Assembly (NCBI RefSeq): GCF_048544455.1 | Contig: NC_133529.1 | Location: 46,787,456 to 46,851,455 of the forward strand | Direction of reading: 5' to 3' | Source of the DNA: Silene latifolia | Lineage: Eukaryota > Streptophyta > Magnoliopsida > Caryophyllales > Caryophyllaceae | DNA: 64,000 bases | Shown: positions 22,996-35,700 of the stretch, piece after piece | Layout: the number at the start of each line of letters is the position of its first letter | Numbering within the stretch: position 1 is the stretch's first letter | The notes under the pieces: model-generated | Database searches by the model: none | Told to the model about the DNA's origin: nothing | The model's input: only the letters and a program-made list of their open reading frames with translations | Translations under genes and position numbers: made by a program

Positions 22996-24842
22996 ACTTA
23001 TAATTCCAATGCAAAGGCGGGCTACATCTCTTGTAATGTGGTGCACCCTTCCTGGTAGCGATTCTCGGAAAGCTTCTCGCCTCCTACTAGTGACAGTGAT
23101 GGTGATGGTGTAGCAAGTGATTCTCGTAGTAATGATGAGGATAAGAGTGCCAATGATGACGGGACCGATGATGGTGCGAATGATGATGGCGACGAGACTG
23201 ATGGCACTGACCCGTCTTATACGGGTGCTCAGTAGTGGCAGCTGGCCACGCCCTCCCCATGTTTGTTGCTGGTTTGGGGAGGTCTTCCTTGTATATAGGT
23301 TGTAAATTCTCTTTTCTCACTCTTTAATTCATTTGCATTCACTTTGTTCGTATACCTCTTTCCCTATATTTGTCTGCTGCTGATTGTTTGCTGAACACAA
23401 TGAGGGCATTGTGTGACTTGGTTTGGGGAGGGTGTACATATGTCTGTTTTTTTATCCATATGCATATTACTTGCATTTCTGCTTTCAAAAAAAAAAAATT
23501 GAAATTTTTTAAAAAATATGTTTGGTTTTAGGTAGTGTCTTAGTCGAGTCGGAGTGGTTATGTAACAATGATGATACTTCATTTATACTCTTGTTATCTC
23601 GCCTAAGCCTTGCACTTGTGCCACCTTTATTTTTAAAAATTTATTCGCATAGTCTACCTGTTTTTGATAGATTCTACCGAACGAATAGACTTGACCTATA
23701 TGTTGGCAAACTACTTACACATTCTAAGGCATAGAGATCCAATAAACCAATGACATTCATGATTGGTTTCATCTAGGATGTAAGTAGTATTCCTTACATG
23801 TCATATAATATCTAACTGCATAAGCATGAAATCTGTCTCTTATTGCCTGTATGCACTCGGGTTTGTGGTGGTGACACATGTGGAGAGGAAAACATTCTTT
23901 TATATTTTACCTTTGAGCCTCACGTTAGCCAAATTGCTTTATTTTGACCCGTTTATCCAACTACATTCCTATATGGCCTATCCTAATCAAGCTAGTCTAG
24001 TCGGTAAAGTTTGGAATTTTTGATATGGTCAATGTTGCTATTGTGTTGATTATTTGAAGGAGGGTGAAGAAAAAGAAAGGGAATAAATGAAGGAAGAAAA
24101 AAAGATAGAAAAAAGAAAGAAAAGAAAAAAATTAAATAGACGAAAAGAGATGAAAAAGAAATGGAAATCCCTTACCACTCCTATTTTTATCGTTTTCATT
24201 TATTTGAGGAGTTGTGTTGTTATTGTGAGTGAGTTTATGCTGTGTGTGGCATTGCTTTTAATTTCTTATATTAGGTTGGAAAGTGCGTGGAATATGGTTA
24301 CTTTTGGTTATGATTGATTATAGCTTAGCTTATACCTCCACATATCTAAATTATTTTGCCCCTTCTTCCCCAATTACCTCACTTCAGATTAATATGTAAG
24401 TCCTTGGCATGTGTTTTGGACCTCGTTCGGTTGGAGTGCATATGTACGGTTATTAGAGATACTTATCATGTTAGATTGCATGCATGTTTTTGTAGGTCGT
24501 AGTTAGGTGAGTGTCTATATTCTTTCAATCTTACAAAAATTTATACGCACCATGTGCTTTGAATGAGAGATGAGCGACCCGTGAGAGTCCGACATAGATA
24601 GTTCTTGCAAGGTCGACAGTTCGGTAGTTTTTTGTCATTAATTTAACTCGTTTACATTTCGGATTTTGTGCCCTCTCGCTTTGGATTTAGTTCCCTAGCA
24701 TTGGTGTCCCTTGTTGCATTAAATTGGTTTGGGCGAGTAAATTCTGTAGCTAGCTCTGAGTCACATACCACTCTGTTTGTCCTCTTTCCTTTTTTGCTTA
24801 TTGCTTGCTTGGGGACAACCAAGGGTTTGGTTTGGGGAGGTT
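22996..24842 (+). mobile_element. Athila-like element G2, 3' untranslated region with polypurine tract
   Basis: It starts with an acidic GATGATGG-type region (23090-23210) that probably encoded the Asp-rich tail of the env-like protein in a shifted frame, as in F. It then runs through T-rich and purine-rich tracts (AAG-rich at 24060-24170). It ends in GGTTTGGTTTGGGGAGGTT just before the LTR, the same tract as in G1 and F. No complete gene. Confidence 0.75.
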
Positions 24843-25085
24843 TGATGCGTGCGTTTTACATACGATATTTCCCCTCATTTGCCACGCATTTTCATGGCCT
24901 ATTACGACTATATCACTATTATTTCCTCTCATTTCTCGCTACTTCGTGAGTTGTGTGACTTATGCAGGTTTAAGGTCCGAATGTGCGATTATGAGCCAAA
25001 ACCAATTGATTAAGGAAGGAGATGAGTCCGTGTTCAACCTTGTGTTGGAATCTGTAGACGGACGACCTGTGAGGAGTTGCTTGGT

Positions 25086-25257
25086 CGATCGCCAGAACAG
25101 GTGTGTCGATCGACAGAGAAGGATGGCCCATCGACAGACTTGCCATCGTCACAGGAAGATAAATTTTTGGAGCTAATAGTGTCTGTCAATCGACTTAATG
25201 TTGTTGTCGATTGGCATTGTCCAAGTGTGTCGATCGACAGAAGGAGGGTGTCGATCG
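25086..25257. repeat. CGATCG palindrome cluster in LTR of G2
   Basis: CGATCG lies at 25086, 25107, 25231 and 25252, the last three within TGTCGATCGACA, a perfect 12-bp palindrome. Degenerate copies lie at about 25130, 25187 and 25207. Confidence 0.9.
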
Positions 25258-25320
25258 ACAGACACTGATCAGGCGGTAACTTGTGGGCTTTATTAGTTCT
25301 TGTTTTGTTTTACTTTTGGA

Positions 25321-25332
25321 CATATATAAAAG
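25321..25332 (+). promoter_or_regulatory. TATA box in LTR of G2
   Basis: CATATATAAAAG lies about 65 bp downstream of the palindrome cluster in a GC-poor context, a good candidate for the LTR core promoter. Confidence 0.7.
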
Positions 25333-26216
25333 GACTTGTAAACATTTTGTTAGCTTATCTTTTATTCTTCCTTCGACTGCTAAAAACTGATTCTACGTTA
25401 AACCTTTCCTACAACTTTTAGATCTAGACTTGGTATTCCCTGTTCATTATTCTGCTGGATTATTGGCAATTTATTTAATCTTTGTTCTTTCATCTTTATC
25501 GTTTTATTTCTTACTTTCTTTTCCATCTATGTTATCATTAGTTTTTATGTTTAATTCCTTCTATCATTGTTTTATCATGAATTCATCCCTTTTAATTATT
25601 ACTATCATTTTCATTCTTATGAACATGTCTAGCTAATTTCTTTGCTAGGATTTAGGGGAGCCAATGAATTTATGACGGTTGTTAATTAGGTTTTTGACTG
25701 GTCAATTATTTTATGCCTTTGTTGTTAATTGTAGTATTAAATCGCAATTAGTCAGTTAATGCACATGGTTGATTAATTAATCTGGTAAACCCCGACCTAA
25801 GATCGAGAGCCTGATGAGGGTTAGACCTGCTACGAACATTACAGTGCCCTAATAAGTTGCGAGAGCCCGTTAGAAGCATTCTAGGGCGATTTGGGATCCG
25901 AGAGGACCTTTTCATTACCCCTTAGACCGATATTTGCGACCAATCTGTGACCTATACAATACCATTAGACATTCATTGGTGAACTGACATTCCTAATTCT
26001 CGTCTCCTATATTTTTATATGATCATTTCTATTTTCGTACTTTTCTTTCCTTCACTACTTGTAGTTTAGCAAAACAAACCCCATTTGTTACCTAGGCAGA
26101 CTTTAGTTAGCAAGTAGAACACATTTTAGTCTCCCTGTGGATACGATCCCGACTTCCCTAGCTATATTAGTTAGAGACTAGTTGGTTATTTTTGATAGGT
26201 TGCGACGGCCGTGTCA

Positions 26217-27364
26217 AGCAGGAAGGTTACCGGGCTGTTTTGAGGGATTTTGAACCGCTAATTGAGCAACTTGAGTGTCTAACATCTTGTTATGAGGTAT
26301 AAATTCAGAAATTTGACTCGTTTGCTTTTCTTGAATTAGCAACGTTTGTTGCAACAAGGCCTTCATCTCTGTCATATCAATACTAGGAGCTTGTTGAGGA
26401 GGTTGCATCTGTTGAAAGCCTCCATGATTTTGTCTAACAAAATTCCATTGTGGTTGATTACCACGATTTTGAGGAGAAACATAGGCATTCTGCTACGGGG
26501 CTTGATTGAATACGTTCCGACTTCTTTCAGGGAAGAAGTAAGAATAGGGAGTACCTTGCTTGAAACACTGAAAAGCATGAACCTAATCAATTGCACTCAT
26601 GCATTTGGCCGCAGTTTGGCCATCAATCCCACATCTTTCACAGGACACTTCTTGTTGAACCATGGCATAGACCGTTTGCTGCTTTTCCAAAGACTGAGAT
26701 GTCTTTAATTCGGCTATTTGAGCAGTTAGGGCCACCAGTTGTGCCGCAACGACATTATCCGATCCACCCCCTCTCTTACTACCTTTGGGGTTACCATACT
26801 CAGCAGTGTGAGTAGCTATCTGATCGATCATCTTCTAAGCAGTATCATCATTGGTATTATCCTGGAATCTCCCATTAGCTGAAGAATCAGGTAAAACTCG
26901 ATGATCATCATACAACCCATTGTAAAACTAGTTGCAAAGAAACCACTTCTGAAAACCATGATGGGGGACTGAACGAACTAGCTTCTTGAAGCGAGCCCGT
27001 ACCTCATTAAAATCTTCAGTGGGACTTTGTTTGAAGCTGGTGATTTGACTTCTCAAGGTGTTGGTCTTCTGCGGTGGAAAGTATCTCTTGTAGAATGCAA
27101 GAGCTAAAGTATTCCAGTCAGTAACCCCATGATCCTCCATATCTAAATCACAGAGCCATTCGGCCGCCCCATCTCGCAAGGAAAAAGGAAAGAGAACCAG
27201 CTTCACCTGATCTTGAGTTACTCCAGCAGTCAGTGGAATGGAGACACAATAATCAGTAAACTTCTCCATATGCTTTGCAGGATCCTCATTAGCTCCTCCC
27301 CCAAACATGTTTCTCCACCAAATTGATGAAAAATGGACGAATCTCAAAAGTGCCTTTATCTGTA
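26217..27364 (-). pseudogene. Athila-type gag fragment (element H)
   Basis: Reading leftwards from about 27360, the frames contain a retrotransposon gag core (EDPAKHMEKFTDYC, then GAAEWLCDL, TDWNTLALAFYKRYFP, RSVPHHGFQKWF). A possible zinc-knuckle remnant (CERCGIDGQTAAKC, near 26620) follows, and then a coiled-coil-like gag tail ending at 26217. The gag of element F has the same blocks (DEDPLKHMEIFIDYC, VRAVPHHGFQQWYLC). Several frameshifts and stops interrupt it. It is cut on the left by the G2 LTR and on the right by the LTR of element D. Confidence 0.85.
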
Positions 27365-28135
27365 TGTTTTAGCAGGAATTCTCACAAAGATAATGTCCTG
27401 CCAGGGGTGTAATTGCAGGGCAATCTAACTCAAAATATGTAGCCTGAATATTATGACAGATCGAATAAAGAACAAATACGAAAGTAAGACACAAAGATTT
27501 ATACGTGGAAAAACCCTGGTAATAAGGGAAAAAACCATGGGCACCAAGCCAGGAGGGATTATCACTATGATTTTGAGTATCATGACAGGGAATGTGTATG
27601 TCAGGCAAGGAATAGGGTGTGGCTGCTTAATAATAATGCTAAGTGGTTTATGATTACCAATATGAGAGTAAAAATTTGAGTGAATAAATAAGTGTCTTAT
27701 TCTTTCTTCTTCCTTGTTATTTATAGTAGCGCCTTGCAACGGTCTTCTAAGTTGTTTTAGGGTTTCCTGGGAAATAGGCCTCGTGCCCTATTTACCCGGG
27801 AGTGGCTAGTTAACTTCCTAAAGTCGGCCGCCATTATTTCTGTTGGGTTGACTGCATCAAAGTTGTTGTGGGTTTTGTTGAATAAGTCTCCCGTGTAAAT
27901 AGGAACCACTTTTCTGAAATTTAGATGTTGCCTGACACGTTTTGGTTGTTCCTATCATGTGGCTTGGTGAGATGTCCCTTCACGCCTGGCCTAATAGTTT
28001 CCTGACCTGTCTTTCCCTCCTGGCTGGTGCCTGCTCAGCTGTTTTGGATGACTTGGACTGAATGTATTCCGTTCAGTCTTATCTTGGACATTGCTGATTC
28101 TTGTCTGGTCAGGCAGGGTAAATATGGGCCCAACA
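27365..28135 (-). repeat. 3' LTR of Tat-type element D
   Basis: It is 771 bp with ends TGTTTTAGCAGG and CCCAACA (plus strand). It abuts gag fragment H on the left. The five bases before it, CTGTA (27360-27364), are the expected TSD but the partner is outside the window. Confidence 0.82.
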
Positions 28136-28352
28136 ATTGCCCCTTATCTTCTTATTCCTAATGGATTTGGCCAGGGACAAGGAGATAAAAATTCGGATCA
28201 GGCAAAGAGTATAGTAATATTTTACCGGAAAAGAGTTTGAGTTCCTTTCAACTTCTATAACGGGTAGTACTCACAAATGAGGTAGGTTCATCAAACCCTA
28301 GGAGAGTCATGATTGGATTTGTCAACTTGTGTTACCCGTTATATTTTTGCGG

Positions 28353-28360
28353 CTATAAAA
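28353..28360 (+). promoter_or_regulatory. TATA box of antisense gene in D
   Basis: CTATAAAA lies about 110 bp upstream of the ATG at 28468, on the strand opposite to D's gag-pol. The E copy has CTATAAATA in the equivalent position. Confidence 0.65.
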
Positions 28361-28467
28361 TGCTTGATCTGTTCTATTTGCTTTCACATTCCCATTCTTG
28401 AATTCTCTAAAATTTCTCTCTTCTCTAATTCCTTTGAAAAATCAACTTCATATTTCAATCATAAAAA

Positions 28468-29158
28468 ATGGCCGGAGGAAGGAGAAAGACTGCTGCATTA
28501 AAGTCTGCTGCTGGGGCTGAACATGCTCCAGTGGAGGATGTTCCAGAAATTATTCCTGAAGATGAGGTTATGGAGATTTCTGCCCCTGCAGAAATTCTGT
28601 CTATGACGTACAAGGGTGTCACTTTTGGCCCTGTAAAATCCCTGTCTGCTTCTTTTCTTGAGGCTAATCAATTGAATCCGTCTTTTGAGCACTACTTGAA
28701 AGGTAGGGGTCTTCTTCCTTCTGATGCCGAAGTCTGGGTCCCTGAGAATGGTCCAGTCAGGGCTAATTTGTGTAGTCCTGGCTGATTTTGTATCTTTGAC
28801 TGGGCATTTAAAGGTGGTTTCAAGCTTCTATTTTCTCCATTCATGGTTGAAGTCATCAGGGCCATCAAAGTTGCCCCTTTCCAACTTATGCCAATGGTTT
28901 GGAAGATTGTTCATTCTGTTGAACACCTATGTGCTAAGCATAACTTGGTGATTACTCTTGAATATTTCAAGAATGTTTACCATTTGAAGAGCAATACCAC
29001 TGGGCGTTTCAATCTTCGAGTCAGGGCAAAGATGGCTCATTTGATTACAAATTTTGATTCAGGCGAAGACAAGGGTTGGGCTACAACCTATATATTCTTC
29101 AGGGTAGATTCTGTTACCCCTAACTTGGATTATCTTAATTATGCGGCTGTTGAAGGAG
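28468..29158 (+). pseudogene. Antisense gene of Tat element D, exon 1 (premature stop)
   Basis: The frame from ATG 28468 encodes a product homologous to exon 1 of the E gene. It has a basic start (MAGGRRK), an acidic linker, and a conserved core resembling the Pfam family 'putative gypsy type transposon' (Transposase_28): FCIFDWAFKGGFKL, then PFQLMPMVWKIVHSVEHLC and INF/ITNFDSGEDKGW-type motifs. One in-frame TGA at 28783-28785 replaces the Trp found in E, so this copy is broken, but there is no frameshift. The donor G|GTAAGC at 29158/29159 cuts in phase 1, as in E. Exon 2 is at 59895 on the far side of element E. Confidence 0.8.
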
Positions 29159-29200
29159 GTAAGCTCTTTTCCCTGCATTCAATTCAGTTTATAATAGTAT

Positions 29201-29357
29201 TGTTTTAGCAGGATTTTCCCTGAATGGATCCGGCTTGATTAAAGAGTAATTTGGGTATCTAGTTCTATATATTAAGGATAAAATTACAGAAGAATTATAG
29301 ATGGAGATTGAATATTGATAGTGTTATTGTATTTCTTTGATAAGCTGATTACAAATC
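29201..29357 (-). repeat. 3' LTR of element E, part 1 (left of copia C)
   Basis: It begins TGTTTTAGCAGG at 29201 and is interrupted after ACAAATC by copia C. It resumes at 38066. The uninterrupted copy is at 59172-59328. Confidence 0.95.
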
Positions 29358-30599
29358 TGTTGGGAAATGTGTCCTCAACAATAATGCGATCATATGATTT
29401 AAATATCATTATTAAAATCTCATTTTAAAGAATACCATTGGGAAGTATTTATACTGTCAACTGGTCAACATATATCGGTAATGATTGGCTGACTAGAGTT
29501 TGACATTACTGTCGTGTGATGGTGGTGATCAGTTGACCCCCTAGGTCATACCTATATGGCAACACTGTTAATTGATTATTTAATTAATCGTATAACGTTA
29601 CGAGTTAATTAAATTACTTGAAAAATTGACGGACGATTTTGGATGTAATATTTACGTATCTCATTAAAATGAGATACGGTCTGAGTAATCGAATTGTATC
29701 ATTACTCAGATAAAATTATTGTTTAAGGAAACAATTGAATTTGAATAAATTATTATAAATGCGATTTATAAATTGGTAAAATATTTTGGTACAAGTAAGT
29801 ATGAATTACTAAGTCGATTTTTGTATGTGACGTATTTTTAATAATACGTTGATTTTTAATATGTTAAAAATACATAACAATTTTATGTTACATTTGACAT
29901 GTGACATATTGACAATTGACAAAAATAATATGGAATCCATGTTATCCTTTTGTGCCGAAATAAGGAGGAGAATTAGACTAAAAATTGTTTGATTATGTTA
30001 ATGGAAAACATAATTATGAAAACCTATTGCTAGCCATGCACACCTACATATTCTTGTGAAGGTAACCATGGGCATGCATTGGCTCTCCTTTTCCCTCCAC
30101 TCCCACCGGTTTTGGGGAAGACAAAATCCTAGTGATTTTTTCTTATTTTGCCTATTATTCACTTTGACAACATTAAGTGAAGAATTATTCATTCATCTAA
30201 AAAATAAGAGTTTTTAGAAAGAGAAAATCCTCTATAATCCCTCTTCTCCTACCCGGTTTTAGGAGCCAAGAACCAACCATTTTTGGTTCAATTTTTCACA
30301 AGATTAACATTATACTAGTTCATATAATATTGATCTTATTAAGAGTTAGCTTTGGGTATAATTCCTAAGGAGAGATCCTACACTTAGATCTTGTTTCTTC
30401 CATTAAAGGAAAGCTCAAGAACAAAAGAAAATGAGATTTCTTTTGTGCCCATAAAACCGAAATACCCATTGTAAGAAGATGATTTCTTCTCTATTTTGTT
30501 TATTTGTTTGCATGCATAAAATCCACATTTAATTTTATGACAAATTAATTTAAACATATATGAGTATGTTAGTATGTATATGAATCTACATTTCCTTCA
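29358..30599 (+). repeat. 5' LTR of copia C
   Basis: Starts TGTTGGGAAATG and ends TTTCCTTCA. It pairs with 36823-38060 with few differences and is similar to LTRs of B. Confidence 0.95.
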
Positions 30600-32432
30600 A
30601 TCGGTATCAAGAGCCACGGTTGTTTGCATGCAAATCGGTTAAAAGTTTTTCCGAGTTATAAGAATAACAAATAAAACTTGTAAAATTTGTGTTATTATGA
30701 GATATCACGAAATTAATCCATTCATGTTAATATTTTTGGTCCTAAAATGTTTTAGGATATTTTGGTTAATTTTACGGATTTTTATTGTTCATATTATACA
30801 ATAATGACATTTAAATATGATTTTATGAGTAAAAATGTCATTTTCGGTCTAAAATTTGCTATACTTCGAATTTTCCATTGATTTTTGGATATGTTGTCAC
30901 ATATATTATTTTGAGATAACCTGTAAATTTTCATAATTTTTGGACTTGTTATGCTCGAAAAATGGATTTTTCATTATTAAATTCGGATTTAGGTGAAAAA
31001 TAGGTTAATGTGAGTTAAATTTCGAATCTGGTCATAGTTTTTTAATATGTTGTCACATGCAATTTTACAAGATGTGTGTAAAATAATTGGCTATAAAGAA
31101 GTCTTTTTGCATGATTTATGGATTTTTGAAGAAAAATAGCATAAATAGTGACATTATTAGTGAAAATTAATAAAACATAATCTATGACTTAAGAAAAAAA
31201 CATCAAATGTTGCTTTTTATTATCATTTTCAGATCTAAAATTGAAAAGTTAATGGATATAATTTTTCTCATGTTTTATTATTATTTTAGTTAAAAATCGA
31301 TAAACCACAACATTGTTTTTTCGGAAAAATTTCGAAATTTTTAACCTAAGATTTTGAACATTATGAGTGTCATGGTATTTTTCCAGAATGTTCATGAGTT
31401 TAAATTTCAAATTTTGAATTTATTTGAAGTTTTGTGATTTATTTGAAGTTTAAATAGCTTATTTTTGTTATTTTGGACTATTAATGAACAATTTTAAAAT
31501 TTTGAGTTAATTATGGTCAATTTATTAGTGAAGACTAAATTTTGAGTCCTAAGTGGTTAGGATAATTAACTATTGCATAAATATGAATTTATGTAATTTT
31601 TGTGATTATAAAACGTTGAAATCACGCAAATCCGTAAAAACCGAGTAATATACGATATTGGCTAATTAAAGGCGATTTAGCATAAAATTGAGCATGTTCA
31701 TACATATTATAATGCTGGTTTTTTTCTTTATGATTGTCATAATTTTATTTTTATGTAATTTTGAATTATGTAATTTTACTTAGTATGGCCTTAGATTTTA
31801 ATTGGTATTTCCCGAAATGTATGGGAATATCGATTCGGTTGTAATTTTATTGTGATCTCGTATCACTGGTTTGTAATTTAATAGATTAATTTTATTTTAG
31901 TTACAAATGTATAATAGGAAATTATGTAATTTTTATGTAATTTTATTCATTCCGGAGTTCCCAAAGACGGATTTCTTCAAGAATGGCGATACATAAAGAC
32001 GGTGTTACCTCGAGATGCGTGTCACAACCGAAGTTCAAGGGACCAATGGAGTTGGTTTCCGAAATGTAATAGTTAAATAGTTTTTCTATTTTAGGAAAGG
32101 CCATACTAGGGTTTATTTATTTAATGCTTGCATTTCGTTTATATGTCACATGCATCGCTAAATCGCCATAACTAAACATGCATTGTCATTTTATCGAGTT
32201 TATCGACCGTGTCAATTATAATTATCGTAGTTCACCGCTTTAGTTCACTTAAAACGTGATAGATAATAAATTGACATGACCTCTCGCTAAAACAATCAAT
32301 TGAGACATAGCCTTACCAAATAGTAGAAACCATGAAAACCTATTTCGCGAGGGAGTGCGCTCGGCCCCACCGGGGTACAAACCTTGTTACGTAGGGGAAG
32401 TGGGTGATAAATGTCTATCCACCGAATTCATG

Positions 32433-32693
32433 TTGATAAGGGATGTATCCGCCACACCGTGCCCAAGTTAATGTGGGTTTGGATCATGGACACATTTATT
32501 CGAAATTTGGATTGAACTCAACAAAATTTTTTGATAAGGGATGTATCGGCCCCACCGTGCCCTTGTCGGATGTGTTTTGGGCTAAAGATAAATGTTAATG
32601 TAATATTATCGACCAAGAGTTATAAAAGTAGAATCGATTAAACGTTAATCCACCGAGTTATATTGATAAAGGATGTATCGGCCCCACCGTGCC
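32433..32693 (+). repeat. Leader repeat module in copia C (three copies)
   Basis: Copies at 32433-32463, 32532-32560 and 32663-32693 share GATAA(G/A)GGATGTATC followed by GCC(A/C)CACCGTGCC. Spacing equals that in B. Confidence 0.82.
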
Positions 32694-32769
32694 TAAGTCA
32701 ATATGAATTTGGGTCTTGGAATCATTTATCATAGTTGGGTAGAGGTCACTATGTAAATGCTATACTTGT

Positions 32770-35700
32770 TTTTCAAGTATTAATAAAACGATAAATGTTA
32801 AGTTTTCCACTATTCCGTTTTTTATATTGTTCTATTTCTTTACCACAATTCATATACGATATCATTTCGATTTTGATACAAATCTCCATTAAAACATCGT
32901 AACTAAAGACAAAATTTGAATTTGCTTCTAAAACCTCAAACGAACCATTGCTAAGGATCTCTTGTAAAGAGCATAGATTAAAGTTATTCATTATCAAACA
33001 GGTTTTTGATTCTAGACTAACACATCTACTTACAATGGATTGTTTTTCATGTACTTAAATGAATTAAGTACCTTGAAGCGATAAATTGTTTTGGTAATTA
33101 GTTTTGTTAAAGAATTCGTAATTGACCAAAATAACGCAACCACTTCAATGAAAGTTTTAAGACTAAAACGAACAAATGAAGAGTAATCTTCATGAATTCA
33201 ATTTTGCTTCTCAAAGCAAAGATTCATTGAAATGAGTGGGAGCATTCTCTTAAATCGTTAAGATGAGGACGAGGTTCAAGAAGTAAAGATTATAAAGGAA
33301 TTGATACAAGGTAATGTTAAAGGTAAAGTTGTTGAGAATAGCGATACTAAACCTATCAATCCCGACCGATAAAGTTTCCATTGTCTTAAATGTTGGACAC
33401 AAGAAAGGAAACTACCCCAAATTATTGAAGAATCAACAAGTTAGTTGTGGGACATCTAATGGGACCTTCTTCTTTAAATGTTTATTTGATTAAACATAAA
33501 TTTTGCTAGTACCACTTCGTCAATATTAGAAACCAGTGGAGGTTTTCATCATTGTATTCGACACATAAGATGATTAGAATATGACGACTAGCAACAATAA
33601 TATCGAGAGATAGAGTAATTTTGTACTCAATCTAGTTTTTGGATTTAAAGTTGTACTTAATTATGACTATTAAGTACATAAACTCTAAATAAGAATATAA
33701 ACTTGTTAAGATACAAAAGAGGTTTCACTTTTGTGACCCTTTACACCACGATTTGATATATGGCTAGCCCATTATCAAGGTGATAATATTCTAAACCAAA
33801 CTAGAACGATATATCATGAAGATGATGCAAGACTTAAATTGGTAACCCAAGATTAAACCTTAAATTTTGGAATGATGAACGCAAAGAGTTATCGAGTACT
33901 CTTGAAACCATTAGATTGTTAATGGTATATGCGTATCTTGTATTCAAAGCAAGATGTCTCGTGCTTTTTGGTTGAAAAGGAGATCAAGGTTGTAAATCAT
34001 TGATCCATAATAGGTTGATCATTCTCTTTTACCAACGATTTAAGTTGACGCTAGTGTGTTCACTTAATAAGGTAAATAGAGAAATCTTTGAAGAAGTTCA
34101 AGAGTTCAAGGAATCACGATTTAGTCGTGATGGGATTATCAAAGTGAAGACTTTGATATAAGCCAAAGGAAATGTGATATAGTATCACAAGTTAATCTCT
34201 CTTAGCACGCATTATGAAATAATGTGTGGATGGATAAGAAATCAAACGCTATTCGATATGGTTTGGACTTCAATCAAGTTACTTTGAGTTACTTGATCCT
34301 TTTGGGGATTTTATCATTTTTGTCTAAATTATTTTTCCACTAAATCGAATCATATGAGATATGAAATGGTAAGGGTACCATGGTTGTAAGTTTTTCACAA
34401 GAAACAAATGCTCATTTTTCCCTTGCAATTATCACGAGCACGACGGGTTTGCCGCTCATGAAGTTGTCTTTCTAAAATACAAGTTTATTTTTAGAAGACA
34501 GAGTGGGAGAAATTATTCAAGAGCCACAAAGAATGCCACAGAGAATGTTATGTCGCAAGAAACTGGTCTTTCTTGGCTACATGAGACGTTTTGTGTAAGA
34601 CATTATACATTGTTTCTTCAAAACCTAGGAGGTTAAATTCGTCACTTGTTAAAGATGATGAATTCATGCTACTTTTAAGAAAGTAAAGAGCTTATAACTT
34701 ACAAAAGAAATTGTTTGATTAAAGTTGATTACTTCTAGAAAATAATGAACATATGACTTACATAAGAGTGTTTAAAGTCACAACTCATTACAAGGCTTAG
34801 AACCATGAAAATCCGAAACGAAAGGGCTTGATTAGTGACAAAGGGTCTTGCACTAATAAAGAGATATTTCAATGCAAGATTAGTTGCAAAGGGTTTTGCA
34901 CTAATTGAAATGATTAAGTCTATTTGGATCTTCTTAGGGATTGTGTTTCATTATGTGGATATGCATATAGCAAGTGAATCTAAAACCCACTTCTTCAATA
35001 GAAGGAATGTATTCAATACATGTCATAAGTTTTATAGATTCTTGCAATCCTAAGATAATGTGAAACTTAAGAGAGAATCTTAAGTAGGACATCAATGAGT
35101 TGGAATCAACATTTTGATCATGTGATAAAACATTTCTCGATAAGTCGAGAAGTTGTGTTTATACATGGAGTTTAGTGGGAGTTACGGAATTTATAATTAG
35201 TCCGATATGTGGATGACATATTGATCATTGAGAATGATTTAAGACTTTTGGAGTATTATAATACATCTTGAATATCCGGATTTATGAAGATAAATCCACA
35301 TGATATTAGCGTCAGTAAGAAGTCTTATGTTGATAAGATTCATGACTAGTTCAATTAAATTGAATATATTTGATTGATTTCATTTGCTTCATTGCCGAAT
35401 CAATTAAAAAGAAATGATGTATAACACTTCATATGCTTTGAGTATGATGAATTGTTTTCAAAAATCGAATTTAAGTAATCTTTACCAAGTAAGCTATAAA
35501 GATTACCCTTAAGTGCTTGCAGAAGCATTAAGGAAGTAAAGCAAAGTGTTTATGATGCAATATTGTGTAAGGGTGTTACACAAGTGACAATTGACAATTG
35601 AGATTGCGCATGGTTTCCGACAAAACAATAATCAAAACACACTAGGATGGTTAAGATACCATTGTGGCAATGTTAATTAAGAAGTAGATTTTCTAGAATC

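Larger units (their letters stand above)
24843..26216 (+). repeat. 3' LTR of Athila-like element G2
   Basis: It is 1374 bp, from TGATGCGTGCGTTTT to GGCCGTGTCA, homologous to the G1 LTR. It contains a CGATCG cluster at 25086-25257 followed about 65 bp later by a TATA box at 25321-25332. The LTR abuts the gag fragment H at 26217. Confidence 0.88.
27365..29200 (-). mobile_element. Tat-type Ty3/gypsy element D, 3' end (left part)
   Basis: The LTR at 27365-28135 (TGTTTTAGCAGG to GGGCCCAACA on the plus strand) has the same terminal words as the LTR of E. It is followed by the same ATTGCCCCTT complement of the polypurine tract. The adjacent plus-strand gene exon (28468-29158) is homologous to the antisense gene of E. 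D is therefore a minus-strand relative of E whose 3' end is here. It is interrupted at 29200 by E and resumes at 59845. Its gag-pol and 5' LTR are beyond the window or beyond I and J. Confidence 0.85.

Noticed and set aside
24087..24317. Lys/Glu-rich 76-codon frame
   Set aside because: It is a translation of a purine-rich AAG tract in the 3' untranslated region of an Athila-like element.
20585..26216. Treating the LTRs at 20585 and 24843 as the two ends of one 5.6-kb Athila element
   Set aside because: Each is preceded by a polypurine tract and 3' untranslated sequence, and neither is followed by a PBS, so both are 3' LTRs.
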